Virus record (IMG/VR): IMGVR_UViG_3300043331_001275
Location: 1 to 44,615 of that record
Length of the DNA stretch: 44,615 nt
Strand: one strand, 5' to 3'
DNA from: a virus
Part shown: positions 14,665 through 22,512 of the stretch, piece by piece
Layout of the letters: every line of letters starts with the position of its first letter
Numbering within the stretch: the first letter of the stretch is position 1
The notes under the pieces: generated by a model
The model's database searches: none
What the model was told of the DNA's origin: nothing
What the model saw: the letters and a program-made list of their open reading frames with translations, nothing else
Program-made: the position numbers and the translations under genes

Positions 14665-15208
14665 TTTCCGCACGCACACCGGGCGCCTGGTCTCGTTCTT
14701 AGACCCGCGTCCGGAAGACATCGACATCGCCGACATCGCGCACCATTTGGCGCGCACAGGGCGATTCGGTGGCGCCGTGGACGACTTCTACTCCGTCGCT
14801 AGCCACTCGGTCTACGTGAGCCGACGGCTGGCAGAGGAGGGCTACCCGCCGTACGTCCAGCTCGCCGGTCTGCTGCACGACTCCGCCGAGGCCTACCTCG
14901 GCGACGTCGTGTCAGGGTTGAAGCGGCTGCTGCCGCAGTACTACGAAATCGAACACAGCTGGGATACCGTGCTGCAACAGGTTTTCGGCGTGTGGTGGCG
15001 CGACTGCCCAGCCGTCAAGGACGCCGACCTTCGTGCGCGTCGGGCCGAGGCCCGCGACCTTTTCGCTGGACGGCCGTACGACCTCAGCCACCCGATGATG
15101 TACTCCGACTACGAGCCGTACGCTACGCGCGTCGTGCCGGAGACGCCAGACGAGGCGGAGTTTTCGTTCCTCAGTCGCGCGGCGGAGTTCGGGGTGGTGC
15201 TGCCGTGA
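14654..15208 (+). CDS. HD-domain phosphohydrolase, DatZ/YfbR-like (184 aa)
   Basis: ATG at 14654 has GAGG six bases upstream and overlaps the previous gene by 11 bases. It begins with a HTGRLVSFLDPRPEDIDIAD segment, then RTGRFGG, FYSVASHSVYVS and LLHDSAEAYLGDV: the H...HD...D metal site and the substrate-pocket signature of the DatZ/YfbR branch. DatZ is a dATP triphosphohydrolase that removes dATP in Z-genome phages; bacterial YfbR is a dNMP 5'-nucleotidase. The N-terminal DPRPEDIDI block favours the phage-type DatZ-like group, but dATP specificity is not proven. Confidence 0.8.
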   Translation: MPGDFRTHTGRLVSFLDPRPEDIDIADIAHHLARTGRFGGAVDDFYSVASHSVYVSRRLAEEGYPPYVQLAGLLHDSAEAYLGDVVSGLKRLLPQYYEIEHSWDTVLQQVFGVWWRDCPAVKDADLRARRAEARDLFAGRPYDLSHPMMYSDYEPYATRVVPETPDEAEFSFLSRAAEFGVVLP

Positions 15209-15666
15209 GAATCCTCGGAGTTGACCCAGGCGCATCGCCTGGCTTTTGCTGCCTGGTGGACGGCGAATTTAGCTGGTCGGCGCCCGAAGACATCTCGGTT
15301 ATACCATACGACGAAGCCGTATTCGAAGCGCAGCACTCCGGCGGCTACCTGTACCGCAACGGCCGTCGTGTCAAGATAGCGCGCAAGTCACAAAACACGC
15401 TGAGCTTCACGGCAGGGCGGCTGTTTGAGCGCGTCCAGGCCGCGCGGAAATTCCGCATCCAGCCCGACGACTGGCGCGCGTTGTTGTGGCCGGGCTCACG
15501 ACGGTTGCCAAAGCGCGTCGTGCTGGCTAGATTAGAGGAGGCCTACGGCGACCTGGTGGTGACTACGGGCCGCGCTCGCGCCGACGTCTTGGAAGCCGTA
15601 GGCATCGCGCACGCTTGGTTGCGTGTGCCAGAAGGGAAGAAGAAGAAGTATGAAATCCACGATTGA
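15205..15666 (+). CDS. RuvC-like Holliday junction resolvase (153 aa)
   Basis: GTG at 15205 in a GTGA overlap with the HD gene. RILGVDPGASPGF gives the first catalytic Asp of the RNase H/RuvC fold. The C-terminal RADVLEAVGIAHAW gives the last catalytic Asp with the typical D-A-x3-A helix, and glutamates at LARLEEAYGD are candidates for the middle acidic residues. The usual RuvC length is about 160-170 aa. Probably resolves branched replication or packaging intermediates, alongside two endonuclease VII-type genes. It contains a promoter-like site at 15505-15533. Confidence 0.75.
   Translation: MRILGVDPGASPGFCCLVDGEFSWSAPEDISVIPYDEAVFEAQHSGGYLYRNGRRVKIARKSQNTLSFTAGRLFERVQAARKFRIQPDDWRALLWPGSRRLPKRVVLARLEEAYGDLVVTTGRARADVLEAVGIAHAWLRVPEGKKKKYEIHD
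15505..15533 (+). promoter_or_regulatory. Internal promoter candidate in the RuvC gene
   Basis: TTGCCA (15505-15510), 17 bases, TAGATT (15528-15533). The 11-mer CTGGCTAGATT around the -10 is identical in the strong site at 21522-21550. It would supply the coiled-coil (15650), metallophosphoesterase and 16941 genes. Confidence 0.5.
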
Positions 15667-15949
15667 CCGGTTCTCGGTAGACATGGCCGGAAGCATGGAG
15701 CTCGACGTCTACGGCGATTGGTGTCACTACTACGAAGCCGAGGCGGAGCTCGACAGCCTCGCGACCAAACTCGACGCCGCCCTGCGAGAGGTCCGCGAGC
15801 TCCACGGCGAGCTGACGAACACCCGCGCCACTGTCGCGGCACTGCTGGAGGTGGACGCCGACGAGGACGCCACGCTGGCGCGGCTCGGCGCGTGCCAGGA
15901 GCGCGTGGCGGAGTTGGAAGCCGAGCTGTCAGGGAGTAACACGCTGTGA
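15650..15949 (+). CDS. Small coiled-coil protein (99 aa)
   Basis: ATG at 15650 (MKSTIDRFSVD) follows GAAGGGAAG; a longer start at 15623 lies in the previous gene. A short N-terminal part is followed by heptad-rich helix from about residue 30 (AELDSLATKLDAALREVREL, ERVAELEAELSG). No enzymatic motif. Its stop overlaps the GTG of the metallophosphoesterase. Confidence 0.65.
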   Translation: MKSTIDRFSVDMAGSMELDVYGDWCHYYEAEAELDSLATKLDAALREVRELHGELTNTRATVAALLEVDADEDATLARLGACQERVAELEAELSGSNTL

Positions 15950-16944
15950 GCGACGCCCCGTACTCAGACCCGGTGCCGCTCGGCCACGAAGTCGTCGGCG
16001 TGTCGACGCTGTTCGGCGCCGACGGTGACGTGGTAGGTCAATGGGTCAAGACTCGCGCCCCTGCCACCCGCATAGGGACGTTCGACTTCCTCGATGCGGT
16101 GACGCGCCACGTGCGCGCCACCGTGCCGGCGCTGGCGCCTACGCCGGCGCCGGCCGCGCCTGGCCTCGACGAGCTGCTGAACGTGTTCGTGTGGGGCGAC
16201 CCGCACATCGGTCTTCTCAGTCACGCACGCGAGACCGGCTCCAACTTTGACTTGAAAATTGCCGTACGCGAACTGCGACGGTCGGGCGACCTCTTGGTCG
16301 CGCGCGTGCCGCCAGCCCGCCACGCGCTGTTCGTTGAAGTCGGCGACTTGTGGCACGCAGAAGACAACGCCCAGCTCACGCCGCGCGGCAAGAACAAACT
16401 CGACGTCGACGGTCGAAAAGCCAAAATCCTGGACGAAGGCCTCGGGGCGTTGCGCCACATCCTCGACTTGCTGCTGACCACCCACGAGACCGTCACGGTC
16501 GCGCTAGTCCCCGGCAACCACGACCCGGACATGGCACAGGTCACGCGCGCCGTGTTGCAAGCGTGGTACCGCAACGAGCCGCGCCTGGTCGTCTTGGACA
16601 ACGCTGACCCGTTTTTGTACTATCGGTTCGGGCAGAATTTCTTCCTGATGACGCACGGCGACAAGAAAATCCCGCCGCAGCAGCTCGGCGACATCATGCT
16701 CGCCGACCGCCCCGGCGACGTGGGCGAGACGCGCCATCGCGTCGCTCTAACGGGGCACATCCATCACAAGAACGTGCAGGAGTTTCGATGGGGGCGTTGG
16801 GAGTCGTTCAACTCGCTGTGCGCGCCTGACTTCTGGCACCACTCGCAAGGCTACCGCGCTGCACGACTGGTCGAAGCCGTGACGTACCACGCGCAATACG
16901 GTGAGCGCTCGCGGGTGCGTGTCACGCGCGAGGAACTCGCATGA
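15946..16944 (+). CDS. Calcineurin-like metallophosphoesterase (332 aa)
   Basis: GTG at 15946 in a GTGA overlap. After a ~75-residue N-terminal region with a Pro/Ala linker, the metallophosphoesterase motifs appear in order: WGDPHIG, VEVGDLWH, VPGNHDP, THGD and TGHIHH, all metal-binding positions intact. Such phage enzymes are related to SbcD/Mre11-like or general phosphodiesterases; here no partner ATPase (SbcC) is seen. Placed at the end of the replication operon, so DNA end processing is plausible. Confidence 0.88.
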   Translation: MSDAPYSDPVPLGHEVVGVSTLFGADGDVVGQWVKTRAPATRIGTFDFLDAVTRHVRATVPALAPTPAPAAPGLDELLNVFVWGDPHIGLLSHARETGSNFDLKIAVRELRRSGDLLVARVPPARHALFVEVGDLWHAEDNAQLTPRGKNKLDVDGRKAKILDEGLGALRHILDLLLTTHETVTVALVPGNHDPDMAQVTRAVLQAWYRNEPRLVVLDNADPFLYYRFGQNFFLMTHGDKKIPPQQLGDIMLADRPGDVGETRHRVALTGHIHHKNVQEFRWGRWESFNSLCAPDFWHHSQGYRAARLVEAVTYHAQYGERSRVRVTREELA

Positions 16945-17156
16945 CGTCCGCACGCCGCCAGCCGCGCCGTGCCGGCGCCCACAGCTTCGACGCCGTATCG
17001 CCAGCGGTCACCAAGCGCACGACGCGCAATCCGGTGCCATGGGTCGTCTGTCGTCACTGCGGACTGGTGGCGCTCAAGAACGACGCCAGCCGGCGTGCGG
17101 CGCGGGCGGCGTGCCCTGGGCTGCTGGACGAGCCACCTGGGTCACCGACGCCCTGA
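16941..17156 (+). CDS. Small Cys-containing protein (71 aa)
   Basis: ATG at 16941 forms an ATGA overlap. Arg-rich N-terminus, then VVCRHCGLVALKN and a later AACPG, so a small zinc-finger-like fold is possible. Last gene of the plus-strand replication operon; it overlaps the 3' end of the convergent large terminase gene by 15 bases. Confidence 0.65.
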   Translation: MTSARRQPRRAGAHSFDAVSPAVTKRTTRNPVPWVVCRHCGLVALKNDASRRAARAACPGLLDEPPGSPTP

Positions 17157-18503
17157 GCGCCGCGCAGACCGCCGGTTTTGCTGGACTTCGCGCATCCGCT
17201 TTCGGATTTCTTCCTCCGGCGTGAGCTCGGCGCGCCACGTCGTGTTGAACGAGAACCCTTGGCCCTGGAGTGCGTATTGCGTGGCGTCGACGGCTTCGTC
17301 GACGTAGCCCTCGCGGTGGTCATCGTGGTCTTCGTTCCAGGGTATTCCGCGAAATTCGTCCAGCAGCTGCTGCGTGGCGCCGACCGTGCCGCGGAGCGTT
17401 CGCGCGTCGAGCATCGCCCGCAGTCCTTCAATCCGCATCCGGCGGTTGCGCTTGTCGGCGGGCTGCGCGGGGAGCCCGTATTGCGCCGCCAGCGTCTCGA
17501 CCAGCGTGCGCCCGCCACCGCCGGCGGAGTCCACGAAGATTTCTCCGACGTTGTGTTGTGAGCGCAGGCGCTCGGCGATGGCGGCGATGCGTGGCAGAGT
17601 CAGATGGGGCTCGCGGTACGCCAGCCGGACGTGCGCGCCGGGCTCCGGGTCGCGCGACTGGACGACGGAGAATCCCGCACCGTCGTGCCAGCCGATGTCG
17701 ATTCCGAGCGTGACGTACGAGCTCGGCCGCAGCAGCGGCGTTGGCTCGTAGAACTCGTCGAGCGGGGGGGTGTTGTAGACCAGTACGCCGGTGTCGCGCA
17801 CGCGGTGCCCCAAAATCTCGCGCCGGAACGTGAAGTTCTCCGGGTCGCCGCCGTAGTTCTCTCGCAAGGCCTCCTCAATCAGCTCAGCGCCAGGCTTCGC
17901 GAGGTGGGGATTGTTGGCCATCGTGAAGCACGTATGAGTGCCGCGCGCTTCGCAATATTGCATTTGGTCTTCGTAGAACCCGACGCCGGTGTCCGCAGGC
18001 GTGCCCGTGAGCAGCAGCTGCCCGTCGGTGTCGGCGAGCGCCGGCTGGATGACGTTGCGCACCGCGTACTCCAGCAGCCCGTCCGGAATCTGGCCGGCTT
18101 CGTCGATAACAATGCGCCAGATTTTCGGGATGCCACGCAGGTGGTTGGCCTGGCGCATGTCTTTCAACCCGACGAGGTACAGCTGGAACCCGTTCGGGAA
18201 CGTCCAGACCGGCGACGGCGACGCTGTGTACACAGCGTGGGCGTGTGTGCGTCGGACCAGCTCTTCAGTAGCGTCCCATGCGATGCGCACGGCGTGCTCG
18301 GTCGTCAAGGCGGCGAAAATCGCAGACTGCTTTGGCCGGTTGGCCCAGTCTTCGATGAGCCACCCAACCGACCCGAACGTCTTGCCGGACCGTCGTCCCG
18401 AGCAATCTGTCCATAGTTTCGCCTGCTTACGGCGGATTTGGTGGGGCTCCAGCAGCAGCCAGACGGGCGGGACCTTGAGCAGCTTGGTCAGCGGGCGCAG
18501 CAC
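17142..18503 (-). CDS. terL: Large terminase subunit (453 aa)
   Basis: GTG at 18503; reading remains open upstream without a better ATG or GTG. ATPase: Walker A CSGRRSGKT (about 34-42), Walker B IVIDEAG (about 131-137), coupling motif LLLTGTP. Nuclease domain: GIDIGWHD near 267, VDSAGGGG near 322 and DEAVDATQY near 397, with the three Asp of the RNase H-like fold. Length is normal. It is the only gene on the minus strand between two plus-strand operons and lies divergent from the portal with overlapping -35 boxes. The predicted transcript would be nearly leaderless. Confidence 0.95.
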   Translation of the reverse strand: MLRPLTKLLKVPPVWLLLEPHQIRRKQAKLWTDCSGRRSGKTFGSVGWLIEDWANRPKQSAIFAALTTEHAVRIAWDATEELVRRTHAHAVYTASPSPVWTFPNGFQLYLVGLKDMRQANHLRGIPKIWRIVIDEAGQIPDGLLEYAVRNVIQPALADTDGQLLLTGTPADTGVGFYEDQMQYCEARGTHTCFTMANNPHLAKPGAELIEEALRENYGGDPENFTFRREILGHRVRDTGVLVYNTPPLDEFYEPTPLLRPSSYVTLGIDIGWHDGAGFSVVQSRDPEPGAHVRLAYREPHLTLPRIAAIAERLRSQHNVGEIFVDSAGGGGRTLVETLAAQYGLPAQPADKRNRRMRIEGLRAMLDARTLRGTVGATQQLLDEFRGIPWNEDHDDHREGYVDEAVDATQYALQGQGFSFNTTWRAELTPEEEIRKRMREVQQNRRSARRSGRR

Positions 18504-18509
18504 ACTCCC

Positions 18510-18538
18510 AGTTTGAGGCTTGACTGGCCAGCCGTCAA
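18510..18538 (-). promoter_or_regulatory. Terminase promoter candidate
   Basis: Minus strand TTGACG (18538-18533), 17 bases, CAAACT (18515-18510). The -10 is weak, keeping A2 and T6. The predicted +1 falls at about the GTG at 18503, and GGGAG lies too close to act as a normal SD, so a leaderless mRNA is suggested. Confidence 0.4.
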
Positions 18539-18548
18539 GTCTTACAAT
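18520..18548 (+). promoter_or_regulatory. Portal operon promoter
   Basis: TTGACT (18520-18525), 17 bases, TACAAT (18543-18548), close to the sigma-70-type consensus. Its -35 and the minus-strand terminase -35 form a 6-bp inverted repeat (CTTGAC/GTCAAG, 18519-18539). The predicted start at about 18555 leaves a leader of about 105 bases before the portal GTG at 18661. Confidence 0.7.
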
Positions 18549-18660
18549 ATCTTGGCGAAGGAAGTCTGGGCCAAACTCCGCCGCGCCTCTCGGCTTCGAC
18601 AGATGGCTCCTTCCTTACGCCGGCCACGGCTTCCTTCGCGCCCTTTTGGAGAGCCTGGAA

Positions 18661-20634
18661 GTGTTACGATTCGGAAAACCGTGGTTTGAGCTGTCAAAAG
18701 AGCTCGCAGCCAAAGCCATCATCGACATCCAGGAGGACTACGAGCGTCACAATTCCTGGCGCCGAGCCCGCGCCCGGCGGCTGACCGGCGGCTATCAAAA
18801 CCGCGACCTCGACACGCCGTACATGCGGGACGATGCCTTTTCGTGGCCGGGCTCCGTCGAGTGGGTCGACCGCACGGACGAGGCAGAGTTCAAGCTCATC
18901 CGCAACAAGTTTTTCGAGTACGTCGAAACCTACGTCTCCAAGGTGGCGGCTGAAGAGAACCCGCAGCCAGCTTTGATGGTGACGGACGGCGACCACGAGC
19001 TGAAGCGCAAGGTCACCATTGCAAACCGTCTCCTGGAGGCGGAGTACGACCAGCGGCAGGGTTTGTTCCCGAACCTCTACGCGCTCGGTCACCATGGGCT
19101 GCGGCTGGCCTACGGCGCGACCGGCACGGTCGCCGCCAAGGTCTACCCGTGGCCGCGTGAAGACCGCGTCGTGGTCGAGCTGCACGACACGCTCGACATG
19201 TTCCTCGACGACTCCGAGCTCGCGTACAACAACCCGCGCACGTTCGGCGAGCTCACCTGGTGGCCGCCGGACCAGTTGGCCGCGCGCGTCGACCGCAAGT
19301 ACCGCGAGAAAATCTTCGCCGCCGTCGAGTCGCGCGAGGCGCTCGGCCTGGCGTACAACGAGACCATCGGCCGCATCGAACAGGTGCCCGTCTGGGAAGC
19401 CTGGGCGATGCGCGTCGGCGACGAGGACGGCAAACACATCATGTGCTTGCGCGACGGCACCGTGCTCGTGTGGGAGGATTGGGAGGAAACCGAACCACCG
19501 TACGCCTTTTTGCACGCGGCTCCGTCGATGGTCGGCTTCTGGGGCACGCCGCCAATCGACTACGCCTACCACGAAATCATCAAGTCCAACGAGATTCTGG
19601 CGTCGTGCGACTTTGCTCACACGAACACAGACCGCCAGGTGCACTACGTCCACGAGTCCGCTCTCGAAGACATCGGCGACCTGGAGTCCGTCCACCACGT
19701 CAAGGTCGTCAAGGTCAAGACGCCAGGCTACACGCCAACGGTCGAGAACCCGCCGCCGTTCAACCGCCTCGACCTGGAGCTCCTCGCCGAACACGAGCGC
19801 GGCATTGCGCGCACGCTCGGCATCGACGAGATGCACTCCGCAGCCAAAGCTGAGCCTGGCCTGCCGTCCGCGGTGGCGCAGCGCGAGGCGGCGTCGCGTT
19901 TCGACGACCGAGCTGCGTGGGGGCACCGCGCCTACCAGCATTGGATTGCGGTCGACATCGCACGGCACATTCTGAAAGCGCAGCGGAAGCTATACGAAAA
20001 CAACCGTGGCTTCAAGCGCAAGTGGCGAGGCGAGCTCTTCTCCAAAGAAATCAAGGCGAAGGACATCCTCGACCTCGACCTGGACGGGCTCGAAGTACGC
20101 ATCAAACCAATCGGCGAAAAGAAAAACACGCCGGAAGAACGGGTGCAGTACGCCCAAGAGCTGGCCGAGTCTGGCGCCATCCCGTTCGAGGCGTTCATCG
20201 CGGTGCTGGAGCACTATGACACGCCTGGCGAGACGCGCGCCGTCAAGACGCAGCGGCGCTGGGTGGCGTGGCAAATTGACAACTGGCGGATGGCCGGCGA
20301 AGACGAGCCTGTGAAGTATCTCAGTCCGCGGCCGTGGCTGCGGAAACCAGACGCGATGGTCCAGGTCATCGATGCCCTGATGGAAGCCGAGATGGACGAG
20401 CTCCCACAGGAGCGGCTCGACTACTTCCTACAATTCATCAGCGAGCTCGTCCAGATGATGTCGAACGAAGTCAACCCGCCGCAAGCCCCGCAGACCCCGC
20501 TCGGCGTGCTGCCGCCTGCCCAAGGCGCTGCAGGCATGAACGCCGGCGCCCAAGGCTTGATGGCGCCCGCGCTGGGCCCTGGCGGCCCGGCCGGGCCCGC
20601 CCCCGTAGCTCAAGGAGAGCTCCTCCCACAATGA
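18661..20634 (+). CDS. Portal protein (657 aa)
   Basis: Start set at GTG 18661 with TTGGAGAG nine bases upstream; the longer frame from TTG at 18520 begins on the -35 box of its own promoter. Long mixed alpha/beta protein with FGKPWFELSKELAAKAIIDIQEDYERHN at the N-terminus, an aromatic-rich middle (TPPIDYAYHEIIKSNEILAS) and a C-terminal Pro/Gly/Ala-rich tail. This fits the large portal proteins of podoviruses, and the gene stands between terminase and scaffold. Its stop overlaps the scaffold ATG as ATGA. Identification leans on size, order and general pattern. Confidence 0.75.
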   Translation: MLRFGKPWFELSKELAAKAIIDIQEDYERHNSWRRARARRLTGGYQNRDLDTPYMRDDAFSWPGSVEWVDRTDEAEFKLIRNKFFEYVETYVSKVAAEENPQPALMVTDGDHELKRKVTIANRLLEAEYDQRQGLFPNLYALGHHGLRLAYGATGTVAAKVYPWPREDRVVVELHDTLDMFLDDSELAYNNPRTFGELTWWPPDQLAARVDRKYREKIFAAVESREALGLAYNETIGRIEQVPVWEAWAMRVGDEDGKHIMCLRDGTVLVWEDWEETEPPYAFLHAAPSMVGFWGTPPIDYAYHEIIKSNEILASCDFAHTNTDRQVHYVHESALEDIGDLESVHHVKVVKVKTPGYTPTVENPPPFNRLDLELLAEHERGIARTLGIDEMHSAAKAEPGLPSAVAQREAASRFDDRAAWGHRAYQHWIAVDIARHILKAQRKLYENNRGFKRKWRGELFSKEIKAKDILDLDLDGLEVRIKPIGEKKNTPEERVQYAQELAESGAIPFEAFIAVLEHYDTPGETRAVKTQRRWVAWQIDNWRMAGEDEPVKYLSPRPWLRKPDAMVQVIDALMEAEMDELPQERLDYFLQFISELVQMMSNEVNPPQAPQTPLGVLPPAQGAAGMNAGAQGLMAPALGPGGPAGPAPVAQGELLPQ

Positions 20635-21563
20635 CCGACGCCGAAACTGAATCAGCCGCCCTCGAAGCCAAGAAAGCCGCGTTCTTAGCCAAACTCGCCG
20701 ACCCTCCGCCCAACGTGGCGTCGGAGCTCGCGACGGTGGAGCCCGTCTCAGACGACGGCGAGGAGGCCGGGACGGAGGACGCCGACGACCCAAAAGCGTC
20801 GCCGACGTCTGCCCCGCCCGCTTCGGCCAAGTCTGCCGACTCTGCGAAGAACTCGGATACCTCTGCCCCGGCTGACGTCGCCGCCAAGGTCGTCGAGGCC
20901 CTAAAGGCCGGCGACCTAGACACCGTCGCCGAGCTGACCGGCGCCGACTCGGCCGACTTTGACGAGCGCTCAACCAAGTGGGCCGCGCGCAACCGACGTG
21001 AGGCCGGGCTGCGGAAGGAAATCGAGACCGTCAAGACCGACATCAAGGCCGTGCTGGAGCACTACGAGCCGTTCGACCGGCACCTGGAGCGCTACGACCA
21101 GACCCGCGACGTCGGCGCGCTGCGCGATCTGCTGGAGTACGCCGCCGGCGAGCCTTGGGCTACGCTGGCGCCGCGCCTAGGGCTGCCGGCCTCCGCAGCG
21201 GCTGTGCCGGCCCCGCGGCGCGCGCCAGCCGCGGAGCGCGTGCTGCTCGAAGCGGTGCGCGATGACGTGCCAGACGACCACGTTGTACGGCAGCTGCCGG
21301 GCTGGGAGGACCGTGTCGTGGCCATACTACGCGAGAACCTCGACGAAGCGACCGGCGAGCCGAACATCTCATTCAAGCAGGCCGCTGCGCGCGCGGTCCG
21401 CCGCGCCAAGGATGAACACGCCCGGCTGGCGCCGCTGTTTGGTGGCGCAACGCCACCCAAGCCAGGCCGCGCGCCGACGCCAGAACGCGCCGACGGGGCT
21501 ACCCCGTCGTCGAAGCGGAAGTTGACACGGGAAGAGTTCCTGGCTAGATTTGATTCGAAGTGA
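20631..21563 (+). CDS. Probable scaffolding protein (310 aa)
   Basis: ATG at 20631 (MTDAETESAALEAKK) with AAGGAG 13 bases upstream. The first 110 residues are acidic and low complexity (Asp/Glu/Ala/Ser), followed by a helical centre (LRKEIETVKTDIKAVLEH), and a basic Lys/Arg C-terminus (SSKRKLTREEFLARFDSK). An acidic helical chain with a basic end is typical of capsid scaffolds that bind the shell through the C-terminus. It follows the portal. A strong promoter is embedded at its 3' end. Confidence 0.6.
   Translation: MTDAETESAALEAKKAAFLAKLADPPPNVASELATVEPVSDDGEEAGTEDADDPKASPTSAPPASAKSADSAKNSDTSAPADVAAKVVEALKAGDLDTVAELTGADSADFDERSTKWAARNRREAGLRKEIETVKTDIKAVLEHYEPFDRHLERYDQTRDVGALRDLLEYAAGEPWATLAPRLGLPASAAAVPAPRRAPAAERVLLEAVRDDVPDDHVVRQLPGWEDRVVAILRENLDEATGEPNISFKQAAARAVRRAKDEHARLAPLFGGATPPKPGRAPTPERADGATPSSKRKLTREEFLARFDSK
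21522..21550 (+). promoter_or_regulatory. Strong promoter candidate inside scaffold 3' end
   Basis: TTGACA (21522-21527), 17 bases, TAGATT (21545-21550): perfect -35 and a good TANNNT -10. The predicted start at about 21557 is 27 bases before the ATG at 21584. It would boost the coiled-coil, GroES-like and small terminase genes independently of the portal promoter. Confidence 0.65.
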
Positions 21564-21583
21564 ACGAAGGAGCCACACTAGCC

Positions 21584-21778
21584 ATGACCATCGAAGAATT
21601 TCTCGCCCAGGCCAAAATCGCCGACGCAGAGTTGCGTGACGTCCGGGCACGGGTTGCCAAAGCCGAAGCTGCGCTCGAAGAGGCGCAGAGCGAAGCCCAC
21701 AAAGTGTACGACCGTGTCAGCAAATTTTCGTTTGCGCTGCACGTACTGCGCGAAGCAGGGGTGGAGTTGCCCGAATGA
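21584..21778 (+). CDS. Small coiled-coil protein (64 aa)
   Basis: ATG at 21584 (MTIEEFLAQAKIAD) has AAGGAG 11 bases upstream. The chain is mainly one heptad helix (ELRDVRARVAKAEAALEEAQ). Its stop overlaps the next ATG as ATGA, so it is translationally coupled to the GroES-like gene. Function unknown; capsid assembly context. Confidence 0.65.
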   Translation: MTIEEFLAQAKIADAELRDVRARVAKAEAALEEAQSEAHKVYDRVSKFSFALHVLREAGVELPE

Positions 21779-22506
21779 AAACCGCCATCTATTGCAAGAA
21801 CGGCTACGTCGTCGTAGCCGACCCGGCCACCGACGCCAAGGCATCACGAGTCGAATTCCTCGGCCGCGAGCTCCTCCTGACGGAGGGCGCGGCCAAGACG
21901 GACTCCGGGCTGTTTCTGCCGGCGGCCGACACGCTCGCGACCAGCCACAACTCTCACGAGGTGGTTGTGCTCGCGTCGCGCGTGCCGGACCTGGAGCCAG
22001 GCGACCGTGTGCTGGTGTTCCTCGGCGGTGACGACGGCGGCGTCAGCGCAGCGGGCATCTCCGCGTTCGTCCGCGTCGAAGGCGTCGAGCGCGGTGTAGT
22101 CCACGAGCGTTTTGTGTGGGCCAAGGTCCGCGACGGCGAAATCCTGCCTCGTGGCCGCGTCGTCCTGACCGAACGCACGCCCGAGACCGATGCTGCGTTC
22201 GTCCGACACACGTTCGGGCCAGGCTTGGCGGGGCTGGGCGTGTCTGCCCCCGACGCGCTGCTGGCGCACGGCCACCGTGCCACCGGTGAGGAAACCGACC
22301 AGGTTCTCGGGTCGGTCACAGCGCTGTTCGAGCGCGTCGCGCGCACCGGGTCTGACGTCCGCGACGACGAGTTCGTCCGCGGCGACCTGGTCTGCTTCTC
22401 GCCGAGCTACATGGCTACACGCCTAGTGCGCAACTTCGGCGCCGGCGACCAGCGCCAGTACCATCTGGTGTCGGCAGACGAAATCTTCTTCGCGCTCGGG
22501 GAGTGA
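21775..22506 (+). CDS. Tandem GroES/Cpn10-like co-chaperonin (243 aa)
   Basis: ATG at 21775 with GGAG eight bases upstream. Residues about 30-85 resemble GroES: RELLLTEGAAKTDSGLFLPA (including a mobile-loop-like K-T-x-S-G-hydrophobic), EVVVLASRV and LEPGDRVLVF. Residues about 125-243 appear to repeat the fold: GRVVLTERTPETDA, GSVTALFERVARTG, FVRGDLVCF and YHLVSADEIFFAL, the last like the C-terminal strand of GroES. Two GroES domains in one chain are known from chloroplast Cpn20. Expected to work with host GroEL on capsid folding, like T4 gp31. Domain 1 is fairly convincing, domain 2 is inference. Confidence 0.6.
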   Translation: MKTAIYCKNGYVVVADPATDAKASRVEFLGRELLLTEGAAKTDSGLFLPAADTLATSHNSHEVVVLASRVPDLEPGDRVLVFLGGDDGGVSAAGISAFVRVEGVERGVVHERFVWAKVRDGEILPRGRVVLTERTPETDAAFVRHTFGPGLAGLGVSAPDALLAHGHRATGEETDQVLGSVTALFERVARTGSDVRDDEFVRGDLVCFSPSYMATRLVRNFGAGDQRQYHLVSADEIFFALGE

Positions 22507-22512
22507 CCCGCC

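Noticed and set aside
18520-18660. N-terminal extension of the portal from TTG 18520
   Set aside because: It would begin on the -35 box of its own promoter and lacks an SD; GTG 18661 has a good SD.
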